Shown here: piece after piece, positions 45,797-53,740 of the stretch
Position numbering within the stretch: position 1 is the first letter of the stretch
Layout: every line of letters starts with the position of its first letter
Notes under the pieces: generated by a model
What the model was told of the DNA's origin: nothing
Seen by the model: the letters and a program-made list of their open reading frames with translations, nothing else
Database searches by the model: none
NCBI RefSeq assembly: GCF_018614585.1
Contig: NZ_JAGGOI010000007.1
Location: 124,001 to 188,000, forward strand
DNA from: Streptomyces sp. ISL-1
Lineage (GTDB): Bacteria; Actinomycetota; Actinomycetes; Streptomycetales; Streptomycetaceae
Direction of reading: 5' to 3'
DNA length: 64,000 nt
Translations under genes and position numbers: made by a program

Positions 45797-47176
45797 ATGC
45801 GCGAACACGGGCAGGCCCGAGGTATCGAGGGGGCAATCGTCCAGCGAGGCGACGCCGACTACGAAGCTGTCAGGGCAGGCATGGTGTGGAACGGGCTCAA
45901 GCCCGAGCGATTCCCGGAGGTGATTGTCCGGGCCGCCTCCGAACGGGACGTTCCCGAAGCCATCGGGCTGGCCCGCTCCCGGGGTCTCCGCGTCGCCGTA
46001 CGGGCGGGCGGCCACAGTTGGTGCGGATCGTCCCTCCGCTCCGACGGCATGCTCATCGACCTCTCCCGGCTCCGGCGGTTCGACATCGACGTGGCTTCCG
46101 CGACGGCGACCGTGCAGCCCGCTGTCACCGGCAGTGAACTCGCTCCGGAACTCGCCGCCCGCGGCCTCGCCTTTCCCACGGGGCATTGTGGGTCGGTCGC
46201 CGTCGGCGGATATCTCCTCAGTGGTGGTCTCGGGTGGAATTCCGGTGCCCTGGGGCCGGCTTGTCGGAGCGTTTACGAGATTGAAGCCGTGACCGCGGAC
46301 GGCGAAGTGGTCCGATGCAACGAGGACGAGAATCCCGACCTGCTCTGGGCGGCGCGTGGAGCGGGGCCGGGTTTCTTCGCCGTCGTCACCAGCTTTCGCC
46401 TTCGGCTGCACCGGCATCCCGGGGCGATCATGTCGACCACGTATGCCTTTCCCCTCGCGGACATCGAAAAGGTGGCGAACTGGGCAGCCGGAACCGCGAA
46501 CGAGCTCGAGCCGACCGTGGAATTGTCTCTCGTACTCTCAACGGCCGCGCCGCACATGACGAAGGAAAGGCCGCGGCCGAAGGTGATCGTCGTAGCCGCC
46601 ACCGCATTCGCGGAATCGAGCGAGCAGGCCGCACAGTCCCTCGGGCCGCTCCAGAACTGCCCCTTCGCCGATCGCGCCCTTTTCCGGGAGGCGGACGAAC
46701 CGGTGTCCCTCGACGCCCTGTACGACGCCTCCACCGACGTCTGGCCCGCACAGCACCGCTACGCCGCCGACACCCTGTGGTCCCAGGCGGACTTGGGAAC
46801 GCTGTTGTCCAAGCTCGGCGACGCGGTCGCGAGCGCCCCCTCCGACAAGTCCCTCGTCCTGGCACCCGTATCGCCCGCGTCGCACGATCAGGATCTGCTG
46901 TGCGACATGGCGTTCTCGGTGCTCGGCGACAGCTACGTCGTGCCCTACGCCATCTGGGACGACCCTGCGGAGGATGGCATCAACATCCGCTGGCTGCGTG
47001 AGGCGATGAGCGCCGTGGAGCCGCTCGGGACCGGGCACTACATCGCCGAGGCCGACCTCACCGCCAGTCCGACCCGCGTCGAGCGGTCGTTCACGACGAG
47101 TGACTGGCAGCGGCTGCAGACCCTGAGGGCGCGCTACGACCCGGAGGGCGTCTTCCACTCCTACCTGACACCCTGA
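45797..47176 (+). CDS. FAD-linked oxidase, berberine-bridge (BBE) type
   Basis: A 459-residue FAD-binding oxidase. RAGGHSWCG (about 69-77) has the histidine that links to FAD, and GHCGSVAVGGYLLSGGLGW (about 128-146) has the cysteine that gives bicovalent flavin in many BBE enzymes. The C-terminus ends RARYDPEGVFHSY, the usual BBE finish. No secretion signal is apparent. I chose ATG 45797 (GGAG 6 nt upstream); the frame is open from 45689. Usually these oxidise sugars or secondary-metabolite alcohols; no pathway partner is adjacent. Confidence 0.87.
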   Translation: MREHGQARGIEGAIVQRGDADYEAVRAGMVWNGLKPERFPEVIVRAASERDVPEAIGLARSRGLRVAVRAGGHSWCGSSLRSDGMLIDLSRLRRFDIDVASATATVQPAVTGSELAPELAARGLAFPTGHCGSVAVGGYLLSGGLGWNSGALGPACRSVYEIEAVTADGEVVRCNEDENPDLLWAARGAGPGFFAVVTSFRLRLHRHPGAIMSTTYAFPLADIEKVANWAAGTANELEPTVELSLVLSTAAPHMTKERPRPKVIVVAATAFAESSEQAAQSLGPLQNCPFADRALFREADEPVSLDALYDASTDVWPAQHRYAADTLWSQADLGTLLSKLGDAVASAPSDKSLVLAPVSPASHDQDLLCDMAFSVLGDSYVVPYAIWDDPAEDGINIRWLREAMSAVEPLGTGHYIAEADLTASPTRVERSFTTSDWQRLQTLRARYDPEGVFHSYLTP

Positions 47177-47334
47177 GCGCTCGTCGCTACCGCTCGGCCC
47201 GCGGCTACTGTGGTCCGCCGATGACCAACTCGGGCTCGCACCGTGGCCGCTCCGGCTGAACATTGTCGCCCCCGGCGTGGCCGGCGAGTTGCTGACCGGC
47301 TCGCACCGCACCGGGTTTCCGCCGAAGGAAAAGC

Positions 47335-48027
47335 ATGAACACATTGCTCGAGCGGGCCGCCGCCCGCCTCTTTCCCGGCACCCCCGGACACCACGGCGTA
47401 CTGCCTCCGCTGCTCGTCCTCCTGACTTTCGTCACCGGCATGGTGGACGCTGTCAGCTATCTGGGCCTCGGCCATGTCTTCGTCGCCAACATGACCGGCA
47501 ATGTGGTCTTCCTGGGCTTCGCGCTGGCGGGCGACAGGGAACTGTCCGCCCTCGCCTCCGTGCTGGCGGCCGGGGCCTTCTTTGCCGGTGCACTCGCCGG
47601 AGGGCGGATCGCACCCAGGGTCGCCGAGCCGGTACGGCTGTTCGCGCTGCTCGTCGCGGCGCACGCGGTCCTGGTCGCGGCGGCTCTGGCGGCCGATCTC
47701 GCCGATGCCACGAAGCACGTACTGATCGTGCTGCTCGCACTCGGCATGGGCGCGCAGAACGCGGTAGTCCGCAAGCTCGCCGTACCGGACATCACCACCA
47801 CGGTCCTCACTCTCACCCTGACCGGCATGGCGGCCGACCGGCCGGGGCCCGCCACCGTGCGCCGGCTGCTGTCGGTCACCGCGATGTTCACCGGCGCTCT
47901 CGCGGGAGGCCTGCTCCAGCTCGACCACGGCACGGCCGCGGCGCTCGCGCCGGCTCTCCTCCTGCTCACCGCTGTCGCCCTGGCGGCAGCCACCGCGCCC
48001 CTACCCGGGCAAGGAGTCACGTCCTGA
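47335..48027 (+). CDS. DUF1275 (YoaK-like) membrane protein
   Basis: A 230-residue protein with six hydrophobic segments. LLTFVTGMVDAVSYLGLGHVFVANMTGNVVFLGFAL split across residues 30-65 is the defining YoaK/DUF1275 start, and LALGMGAQNAVVRKLAVPDITTTVLTLTLT the second signature. AAGGAAAA precedes the ATG. Function unknown. The 157 nt upstream hold a short frame (WPLRLNIVAPGVAG) that could be a lost SDR 3' end, too short to call. Confidence 0.9.
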   Translation: MNTLLERAAARLFPGTPGHHGVLPPLLVLLTFVTGMVDAVSYLGLGHVFVANMTGNVVFLGFALAGDRELSALASVLAAGAFFAGALAGGRIAPRVAEPVRLFALLVAAHAVLVAAALAADLADATKHVLIVLLALGMGAQNAVVRKLAVPDITTTVLTLTLTGMAADRPGPATVRRLLSVTAMFTGALAGGLLQLDHGTAAALAPALLLLTAVALAAATAPLPGQGVTS

Positions 48028-48100
48028 CCGAGCTCAGCGAAGCCCGTACTGGAGCCAGGGCCATCGGACGCAGCCCCCTTTCCCTCGGTGTCTCCCGCAT

Positions 48101-48138
48101 GATACTCAAGAAAGTGACTAGTCAGATTCTTGAGTATC
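48101..48138. promoter_or_regulatory. 38-bp near-perfect palindrome, candidate operator
   Basis: 12-bp outer arms (GATACTCAAGAA with TTCTTGAGTATC) flank a perfect 10-bp core palindrome TGACTAGTCA, with only the two bases on each side of the core unmatched. A -35-like TTGAGT lies inside the right arm, 50 nt before the SnoaL-like gene. Its form suits a dimeric or tetrameric HxlR, MarR or TetR repressor, but no such gene is adjacent. Confidence 0.75.
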
Positions 48139-48184
48139 GGGATCTGTGTCATCTGTATCAGTGGTAACCGTTTCAGGAGGAGTC

Positions 48185-48616
48185 ATGGACGCTACCGAGC
48201 GTTTCCGAGCAGCTGTCGAGACGCAGGACCTGGCCGCCGTGGACGACCTGTTCACCGAGGACATCCGCTTCTACAGTCCGGTAAAGTTCACCCCCTTCGA
48301 AGGCCGGCCGATGGTCCTCGGCCTCCTCGGCGTCCTGCTGCGTACCTTCGAGGACTTCCGCTACGTCGGCCGGTTCGCCGGCGCGGCCGAGACCAGTACG
48401 GACGGCGAGGAAGCTCCCTCGGAGATCCTGCTCTTCCGGGCAGCCGTGAACGGCAAGCAGATCCATGGCATCGACCTGCTCCAGTTCGACGAGGCCGGCC
48501 GGATCAAGGAGTTCACCGTGATGGTCCGACCCATGTCCGCGGTCCAGGCCCTGAGCGAGGCGGTGCTCGCCGGGCTGGTCGAGGACGGCCTCGTCCCCGA
48601 CCCCGCAGGGCACTGA
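48185..48616 (+). CDS. SnoaL/NTF2-like protein
   Basis: A 143-residue alpha+beta barrel protein. It opens DATERFRAAVETQDLAAVDD followed by LFTEDIRFYSPV, then EGRPMVLGLLGVLLRTF and IHGIDLLQFDEAGRIKEFTVMVRP, the ordinary NTF2-like nuclear-transport/SnoaL layout. AGGAGG sits 4-5 nt before the ATG. Ligand unknown. Expression is likely governed by the large palindrome just upstream. Confidence 0.85.
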   Translation: MDATERFRAAVETQDLAAVDDLFTEDIRFYSPVKFTPFEGRPMVLGLLGVLLRTFEDFRYVGRFAGAAETSTDGEEAPSEILLFRAAVNGKQIHGIDLLQFDEAGRIKEFTVMVRPMSAVQALSEAVLAGLVEDGLVPDPAGH

Positions 48617-48698
48617 GCGGCCGCCCAGAACAGCCCGGACCGATCCGCGGCCGACTCGCCCGTGTCGCTCTTGGGCCGAATGGGTGAGGAGCGCGAGG

Positions 48699-49106
48699 AT
48701 GGGACGCATGAGTAGGTACGAGAGGTACGACGTCACCGACGAGCAGTGGGAGGGCCTGGCCCAGGTCGTCCCGCTGCGCAGCCGTAACGAGTGGCCGTCG
48801 CGGGTCGACCACCGCACCGTCCCCCGGGACTACGCGGCGGCGGAGCAACGTCGTTTCGTCGTGCTGCGGGTGCAGGTCTTCGCCGACGCGCGTGAGGTCG
48901 CCGACTACCTCATCGCCCAGATCCCGGTGCTGCTCGACCTCACCGGCGCCGACACCGATGTCGCCAAGCGGATCCTGGACTTCAGCAGTGGTGTCGTCTT
49001 CGGGCTCGGCAGCGGGATGCACCGGGTTGACCGGAACGTCTTCCTACTGGCTCCGATCGGCACGGAGGTCGAGGGGATAGCGGCCGCCGCCGTCCCCCGT
49101 TCGTAG
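48699..49106 (+). CDS. SepF-like cell division protein paralogue
   Basis: A 135-residue SepF-domain protein: FVVLRVQVFADAREVADYL, IPVLLDLTGADTDVAKRILDF, then SSGVVFGLGSGMHRVDRNVFLL. The N-terminal 45 residues differ from standard SepF and lack an obvious membrane amphipathic helix. Streptomyces carry SepF plus shorter SepF-like paralogues (SflA/SflB); this resembles one of the latter. ATG 48699 follows GAGGAG; ATG 48708 is an alternative. Standing alone rather than in the ftsZ cluster supports paralogue status. Confidence 0.85.
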   Translation: MGRMSRYERYDVTDEQWEGLAQVVPLRSRNEWPSRVDHRTVPRDYAAAEQRRFVVLRVQVFADAREVADYLIAQIPVLLDLTGADTDVAKRILDFSSGVVFGLGSGMHRVDRNVFLLAPIGTEVEGIAAAAVPRS

Positions 49107-49162
49107 GAAGCCCGTCGAGGCGGAACGGTTCGGCGCACTTCGCGCTGCGTACCGTCCGGCTC

Positions 49163-50311
49163 ATGGACGCAAACACCCCGCTCAACGGCGCGAACAGCGC
49201 TCGCCCCGGCATCACCGAACTGCGGCTCTCCGCCTTCAGAACACACCGGGGCGCGGCCTTTCCCCTCGGTCCGCTGACGCTCTTCGCGGGGGCGAGCGGC
49301 AGCGGCAAGTCGAGCGTCCTGCAGGCGTACGAGGCGCTGGCGCGGCTGGGTGCGGGCGACGACCTCGAGGCCGCGTTCCCCGATCCCGTGGCGTGTGTGC
49401 CCGAGTGGGCCCAGGCCGACGGTCAGGGCCGGCGGGGATTCAGGATCGGCTGCACCGTCGACGGCCCGGCCGGTCCCGTACGGCTTGATCTCGCCGTACA
49501 GGCGGAACCCGAACTGAGGGTCGTCGGCGAGCGGTTGACCAGCGGCGGGCGAACCCTGCTGACCACCGCGCTGCGCGATCCCGGCCGGTCCTGCGTGCAG
49601 GCTGCCTGGCACACTGCCGGGGCCGCGTCGGTAACGCGTGCCCCACTGCCGGACGACCGGCTCGGCACGGCCCTGCTGCCGTTGCGCGTGGCAGGCAAGA
49701 CGCAGGGGCAGTTACAGGTGCTCGCGGCCGCCGAGCAGGTGGTGGTCGCGCTGCGGTCCGTATTCGCCTGTGACCCGCAGCCGCACCGGATGCGTGAGCC
49801 GGTGGCGGCGGGGGATGGGCGGCTGAGGCGCGGCTGCGACAACCTCGCGGAAGTACTCCACCGGACCCGGAGCGAGTGCGCCAAGCGGCATGCGCGACTG
49901 GCCGCGGCCGCGCGCGTGGGGTGCGCGGGGATGGTTGAGGAACTGGCCGTCGAGGAGCTGGGCGACGGGACGGTGCGCGCGCTGCTGGGCCGGGGCGGCA
50001 CGCGGGGAGCCACTCCCGTGGGGCGGCTCGGCGAGGGCGAGTTGAGGTATCTGGCGCTCGCGCTGGTGCTGCTGACCGGGCCGGGAGTGCTGGCCATGGA
50101 GCAGGCGGCCGAGGTGCCGTCGGCGTACCAGGCTCTCACTGTTCTCGCGGACGGCTTCGACCGCTGCCTGGACCCGCGACAGGCGCGTGAACTGGTGTCG
50201 CTGGGCACGGAGGTGTGCGCGCGGGGTCATGTCCGGCTGGTGGGGGCGGTCGCCGATGCGTCGTATGTGCGCGGAGTCGACGGCGTGACGGTGGTAGACC
50301 TGGTGCCGTGA
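49163..50311 (+). CDS. RecF/SMC-like ATPase
   Basis: A 382-residue protein opening ITELRLSAFRTHRGAAFPLGPLTLFAGASGSGKSS, the N-terminal strand and Walker A of RecF/SMC-type single ABC ATPases. GRLGEGELRYLALALVLL (about 290) is the signature-helix region and VLAMEQAAEVPS the probable Walker B position, with the catalytic acid shifted. The middle is short, so there is no long coiled coil. Its stop overlaps the GTG of the MazG-like gene. Role unknown, possibly DNA maintenance. Confidence 0.75.
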   Translation: MDANTPLNGANSARPGITELRLSAFRTHRGAAFPLGPLTLFAGASGSGKSSVLQAYEALARLGAGDDLEAAFPDPVACVPEWAQADGQGRRGFRIGCTVDGPAGPVRLDLAVQAEPELRVVGERLTSGGRTLLTTALRDPGRSCVQAAWHTAGAASVTRAPLPDDRLGTALLPLRVAGKTQGQLQVLAAAEQVVVALRSVFACDPQPHRMREPVAAGDGRLRRGCDNLAEVLHRTRSECAKRHARLAAAARVGCAGMVEELAVEELGDGTVRALLGRGGTRGATPVGRLGEGELRYLALALVLLTGPGVLAMEQAAEVPSAYQALTVLADGFDRCLDPRQARELVSLGTEVCARGHVRLVGAVADASYVRGVDGVTVVDLVP

Positions 50312-50748
50312 CGACAGATGACGGACGGGACGGACGGGACGGACGGGACGGACGGGCCGGACGAGACACAGAGGGTGGACGGGGCGGGTTGGACGGGCCG
50401 AGCGGACAGGACGGACAGGGCGGGCTGCGCGGGCTCGATGTGGCGGGGCTGCAGCGCAGGCTGGCCGAGTTCGCGGCGTCGCGCGGCTGGGAGCCGTACC
50501 ACACCCCGAAGAACCTGGCCGTGGCGCTGAGCGTCGAGGCGTCCGAACTGGTCGAGATCTTCCAGTGGTTGACGCCGGAGCAGTCGGCGCGAGTGATGGA
50601 CGAGGAGGGGTCGGCGCACCGGGTGCGGGACGAGGTCGCGGACGTCCTGGCGTATCTGCTGCAGTTCTGCGAAGTGCTCGGAATCGACGTGCTCGCCGCG
50701 CTCTCCGACAAGATCGACCGGAATGAGATCCGGTTCCCGGCGAAGTGA
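50308..50748 (+). CDS. MazG-like nucleotide pyrophosphohydrolase
   Basis: A 146-residue MazG-fold protein. The EASELVEIFQWL and DEVADVLAYLLQFCE helices (about 85-130) supply the ExxE...ExxD magnesium ligands; YHTPKNLAVALS precedes them. GTG start overlaps the ATPase stop. An N-terminal tail of about 40 residues is made of DGR tripeptides and glycine-rich sequence encoded by a 9-bp tandem repeat and is probably disordered. It likely hydrolyses a non-canonical NTP or dCTP-like substrate. Confidence 0.85.
   Translation: MTTDDGRDGRDGRDGRAGRDTEGGRGGLDGPSGQDGQGGLRGLDVAGLQRRLAEFAASRGWEPYHTPKNLAVALSVEASELVEIFQWLTPEQSARVMDEEGSAHRVRDEVADVLAYLLQFCEVLGIDVLAALSDKIDRNEIRFPAK
50321..50356 (+). repeat. 9-bp tandem repeat, four copies, coding DGR
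   Basis: Unit ACGGACGGG repeated four times, followed by degenerate copies to about 50400. In the MazG-like frame it encodes DGR repeats. Copy number could vary between strains without breaking the frame. Confidence 0.85.
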
Positions 50749-50928
50749 TCGTCGGCGCGCCGCGTGATCCGCCGGACCTTCCTTCGTCACTCTATGGAGT
50801 TGGCCGGATATCCACAACGGCCTTGGTGTCCACAGATTTCCGAATTCCCTTGGCGTTCAGGCTCAAGCTCCTTCACTCTGGGTAATGAACTGAGTGGGCA
50901 GTAAGTCGTACGAACGGGGGCGGCGTAC

Positions 50929-51582
50929 ATGGATGCGGAACGGCTCATCGGAGTCAGCCGGCATGCCCTGGCTCAGAGTCGGGCGGTGCCGGACATTGTG
51001 GCGGAGGCCTGGCAGGCGCAGGCACTCGCACAGGCGATCGGGAGCAAGCTGGCGGTCTGTGGACCGCTGGAGCTGAGAGCCGAGGCGCGCGGGCTCAGTG
51101 AGATCGGCGGGCGCGCATGCGGAGTGCTTGATCATCCGATGGTGCGCAGCGGTGGGGTCAGGGCGGCACAGTTGTCCGAAGTGGCAGATGCGCGGGGGAC
51201 GTTGATCGGGCTGGGAGTGCTGCTGGGAGATGTGGGAATCGCGCTGGTCGGGGTCGCGTGCGCCACGGATGAGGAGGGCTTGTACTGGCAGTGCATCGAG
51301 GCGATAGACGCCGCGGACGAGTCGAGCGACCGGGTGCGGGGAATGCTGCGCCGGCTTGCGGAGAGACCGCCCGACACGATCCGGGGCAGAGCTGATCCGG
51401 TGGCTGTGGCGGGGCCGGTGGAGGCGGTGGAGCCGTTGGGGTCGCTGGATGTGTCGGATATGCCGGATTCAGTGGAGCCGTCGGCCTCGTTCGGCCCGTC
51501 TGGCCCGCCCGCCCCGTCCAGTGCGCCCTCCGGCTCGGTGGACGTCCTGGACGCGTTGGACTCGGCGGCGGGGCCGTCATGA
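50929..51582 (+). CDS. DUF6099 family protein
   Basis: A 217-residue actinomycete protein: ERLIGVSRHALAQSRAVPDI, AEAWQAQALAQAIGSKLAV, and LIGLGVLLGDVGIALVGVAC, all of the DUF6099 type, then a proline/serine-rich acidic tail from about 155. No catalytic motif seen. Function unknown. Confidence 0.75.
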   Translation: MDAERLIGVSRHALAQSRAVPDIVAEAWQAQALAQAIGSKLAVCGPLELRAEARGLSEIGGRACGVLDHPMVRSGGVRAAQLSEVADARGTLIGLGVLLGDVGIALVGVACATDEEGLYWQCIEAIDAADESSDRVRGMLRRLAERPPDTIRGRADPVAVAGPVEAVEPLGSLDVSDMPDSVEPSASFGPSGPPAPSSAPSGSVDVLDALDSAAGPS

Positions 51583-51717
51583 CCTCGCGGTGGTCCGGCG
51601 GGGGCCGCGCGGGCGGGGCGCGCCCCGCAGGAGTGGAGGGTCTTCACCCCACCCGGCCGGTGCCGCCCCGGTGGGGACAGCGGGGTTGGCAGTCGTTGAA
51701 AGGTGCAGGATGGATGC

Positions 51718-52641
51718 ATGGATCTTCGAATCTTCACCGAGCCCCAGCAGGGGGCGAGCTACGACACCCTGCTGACCGTTGCCAAGGCCACCGAAGACCT
51801 CGGCTTCGACGCCTTCTTCCGTTCCGACCACTATCTCGCCATGGGGTCCGCCGACGGACTGCCGGGGCCCACCGACGCCTGGATCACCCTGGCCGGGCTG
51901 GCCCGCGAGACCAAGCGGATCCGCCTCGGCACGCTGATGACGGCCGGCACGTTCCGGCTGCCTGGCGTGCTGGCCATCCAGGTCGCGCAGGTCGACCAGA
52001 TGTCGGGCGGCCGGGTCGAGCTGGGGCTGGGTGCCGGCTGGTTCGAGGAGGAGCACAAGGCGTACGGCATCCCGTTCCCCAAGGAGAAGTTCGGGCGGCT
52101 GGAGGAGCAGCTGGAGATCGTCACCGGGCTGTGGGCCACGGAGGTCGGCAAGACGTTCTCGTACGAGGGCGCGCACTACCAGCTCGTCGACTCGCCGGCG
52201 CTGCCCAAGCCCGCCCAGTCGAAGCTGCCGGTGCTGATCGGCGGGCACGGGGCGACCCGCACCCCCCGGCTGGCCGCGCAGTACGCCGATGAGTTCAACA
52301 TCCCGTTCGCCTCGATCGAGGACACCGAGCGGCAGTTCGGCCGGGTCCGTGCCGCGGCGCAGGCGGCCGGGCGAGGAGCGGACGATTTGGTGTACTCCAA
52401 CGCCGTCGTCGTATGTGTGGGCAGGGACGACGCGGAGGTGGCGCGCCGCGCGGCGGCCATCGGGCGGGAGGTGGACGAACTGAAGGCGAACGGGCTGGCC
52501 GGCTCGCCCGCCGAAGTGGTCGACAAGATCGGGCGGTACGGCGCCATCGGATCGTCCCGGATCTACCTCCAGGTCCTGGACCTCGACGATCTCGATCACC
52601 TGGAGCTGATCTCCTCCCAGGTCCAGTCCCAGCTGAGCTGA
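51718..52641 (+). CDS. LLM-class F420-dependent oxidoreductase
   Basis: A 307-residue luciferase-like TIM-barrel protein. TEDLGFDAFFRSDHYL (about 23-38), TKRIRLGTLMTAGTFRLPGVLA and SGGRVELGLGAGWFEEEH (about 98-115) are the standard LLM markers, and PVLIGGHGATRTPRLAAQYAD the C-terminal one. I start at ATG 51718 with AGGA 7 nt upstream. Streptomyces make F420, so F420 is the likelier cofactor than FMN. It ends 5 nt before the homocysteine methyltransferase start. Confidence 0.9.
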   Translation: MDLRIFTEPQQGASYDTLLTVAKATEDLGFDAFFRSDHYLAMGSADGLPGPTDAWITLAGLARETKRIRLGTLMTAGTFRLPGVLAIQVAQVDQMSGGRVELGLGAGWFEEEHKAYGIPFPKEKFGRLEEQLEIVTGLWATEVGKTFSYEGAHYQLVDSPALPKPAQSKLPVLIGGHGATRTPRLAAQYADEFNIPFASIEDTERQFGRVRAAAQAAGRGADDLVYSNAVVVCVGRDDAEVARRAAAIGREVDELKANGLAGSPAEVVDKIGRYGAIGSSRIYLQVLDLDDLDHLELISSQVQSQLS

Positions 52642-52646
52642 TCGCC

Positions 52647-53558
52647 GTGCGCCCCGCCCGTACTCTCGCCGCCGCCCTGGCCGAAGGGGTCGTCGTGCTC
52701 GACGGTGGCCTCTCCAATCAGCTGGAGGCGCAGGGCTGCGAGCTCTCCGACGAGCTCTGGTCGGCTCGGCTGCTCGCCGACGGTCCGCGCCAGATCGAGG
52801 CGGCGCATGCGGCGTATGTTCGGGCGGGCGCTCAGGTGCTGATCACCTCCAGCTACCAGGCCACGTTCGAGGGGTTCGCGCGGCGGGCAGTCCCGCGGGA
52901 AGAGGCGGCGGGACTGCTGGCGCGCAGTGTGGAACTGGCCCGAAGCGCGGGCGAGTTGATCGGGCGGGAGGTGTGGGTGGCAGCCTCGGTCGGGCCGTAC
53001 GGCGCGATGCTCGCGGACGGCAGCGAGTACCGGGGCCGGTATGGACTGTCCGTGCGAGAGCTGGAGCGCTTCCACCGGCCGAGGATCGAGGCCCTGGTGG
53101 CGGCGGGCCCCGATGCGCTGGCGCTGGAGACCGTGCCGGACATGGATGAGGCAGAGGCGCTGATGCGGGCGGTCGACGGGTGCGGGGTGCCGGTCTGGCT
53201 CTCGTACAGCATCTCCGGCGAGCGCACCCGGGCCGGCCAGGATTTGGCGGAAGCGTTCGCTCTGGCCGCCGGCCGGGACCAGGTGATCGCTGTCGGGGTG
53301 AACTGCTGCGAGCCGGGTGACGCGGACCGTTCGGTGGAGCTCGCGCAGTCGGTGACCGGTAAGCCGGTGGTCGTCTATCCGAACAGCGGCGAGCGCTGGG
53401 ACGCCGAGAAGCGGGGGTGGCGGGGCGGGGCCACGTACGACCCCGGCCGGGTGCGGGACTGGCTGGCGGCCGGGGCCCGACTGGTCGGCGGCTGTTGCCG
53501 GGTCGGGCCGGAGCAGATCGCGGAGCTCACAGCGGCCATCGAAGGCGGCGACCGCTAA
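52647..53558 (+). CDS. mmuM: homocysteine S-methyltransferase
   Basis: A 303-residue zinc methyltransferase of the MmuM/BHMT family. GVVVLDGGLSNQLEAQGCEL opens the barrel, and the zinc cysteines are in GVNCCEPGD (about 218) and GGCCRVGP (about 286). It should transfer a methyl group from S-methylmethionine or SAM to homocysteine. GTG 52647 follows the LLM gene by 5 nt, giving translational coupling; the longer frame is a shadow of that gene. Confidence 0.9.
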   Translation: MRPARTLAAALAEGVVVLDGGLSNQLEAQGCELSDELWSARLLADGPRQIEAAHAAYVRAGAQVLITSSYQATFEGFARRAVPREEAAGLLARSVELARSAGELIGREVWVAASVGPYGAMLADGSEYRGRYGLSVRELERFHRPRIEALVAAGPDALALETVPDMDEAEALMRAVDGCGVPVWLSYSISGERTRAGQDLAEAFALAAGRDQVIAVGVNCCEPGDADRSVELAQSVTGKPVVVYPNSGERWDAEKRGWRGGATYDPGRVRDWLAAGARLVGGCCRVGPEQIAELTAAIEGGDR

Positions 53559-53653
53559 GGGCGGCGGCCATCGAAGGCGGTGGCGTCCAAGGTGCGGCGT
53601 CCAAGGCGCGGCGTCCAGGGTGCGAGCTACACGGGTGCGGCGTCCAGGGCTGC
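53532..53653 (+). repeat. 3'-end duplication and 14-bp minisatellite after mmuM
   Basis: A 17-bp end segment of mmuM (53532-53548) is copied at 53564-53580. It is followed by GGCGTCCAAGGTGC-type 14-bp units at 53582, 53596 and 53610 and a diverged 15-bp copy at 53639. Confidence 0.75.
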
Positions 53654-53688
53654 GGCGGTAGGCGCCGACGCCGCCACGCGAAGCTGTT

Positions 53689-53724
53689 CCCACCTGCCTG
53701 TGGGTAACCGCCCCCGCCTAGAAT
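53689..53724 (+). promoter_or_regulatory. candidate promoter/operator of the RNA-repair operon
   Basis: A -10-like TAGAAT lies at 53719-53724, 16 nt before the GTG at 53741. An inverted repeat CCCAC-N6-GTGGG (53689-53704) overlaps where the -35 should be and may be a regulator site. Confidence 0.4.
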
Positions 53725-53740
53725 TCCCTGGTCAGGACGG

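Noticed and set aside
47200..47334. SDR 3' remnant upstream of the DUF1275 gene
   Set aside because: Only about 12 residues (LRLNIVAPGVAG) resemble SDRs; too short to support a pseudogene.
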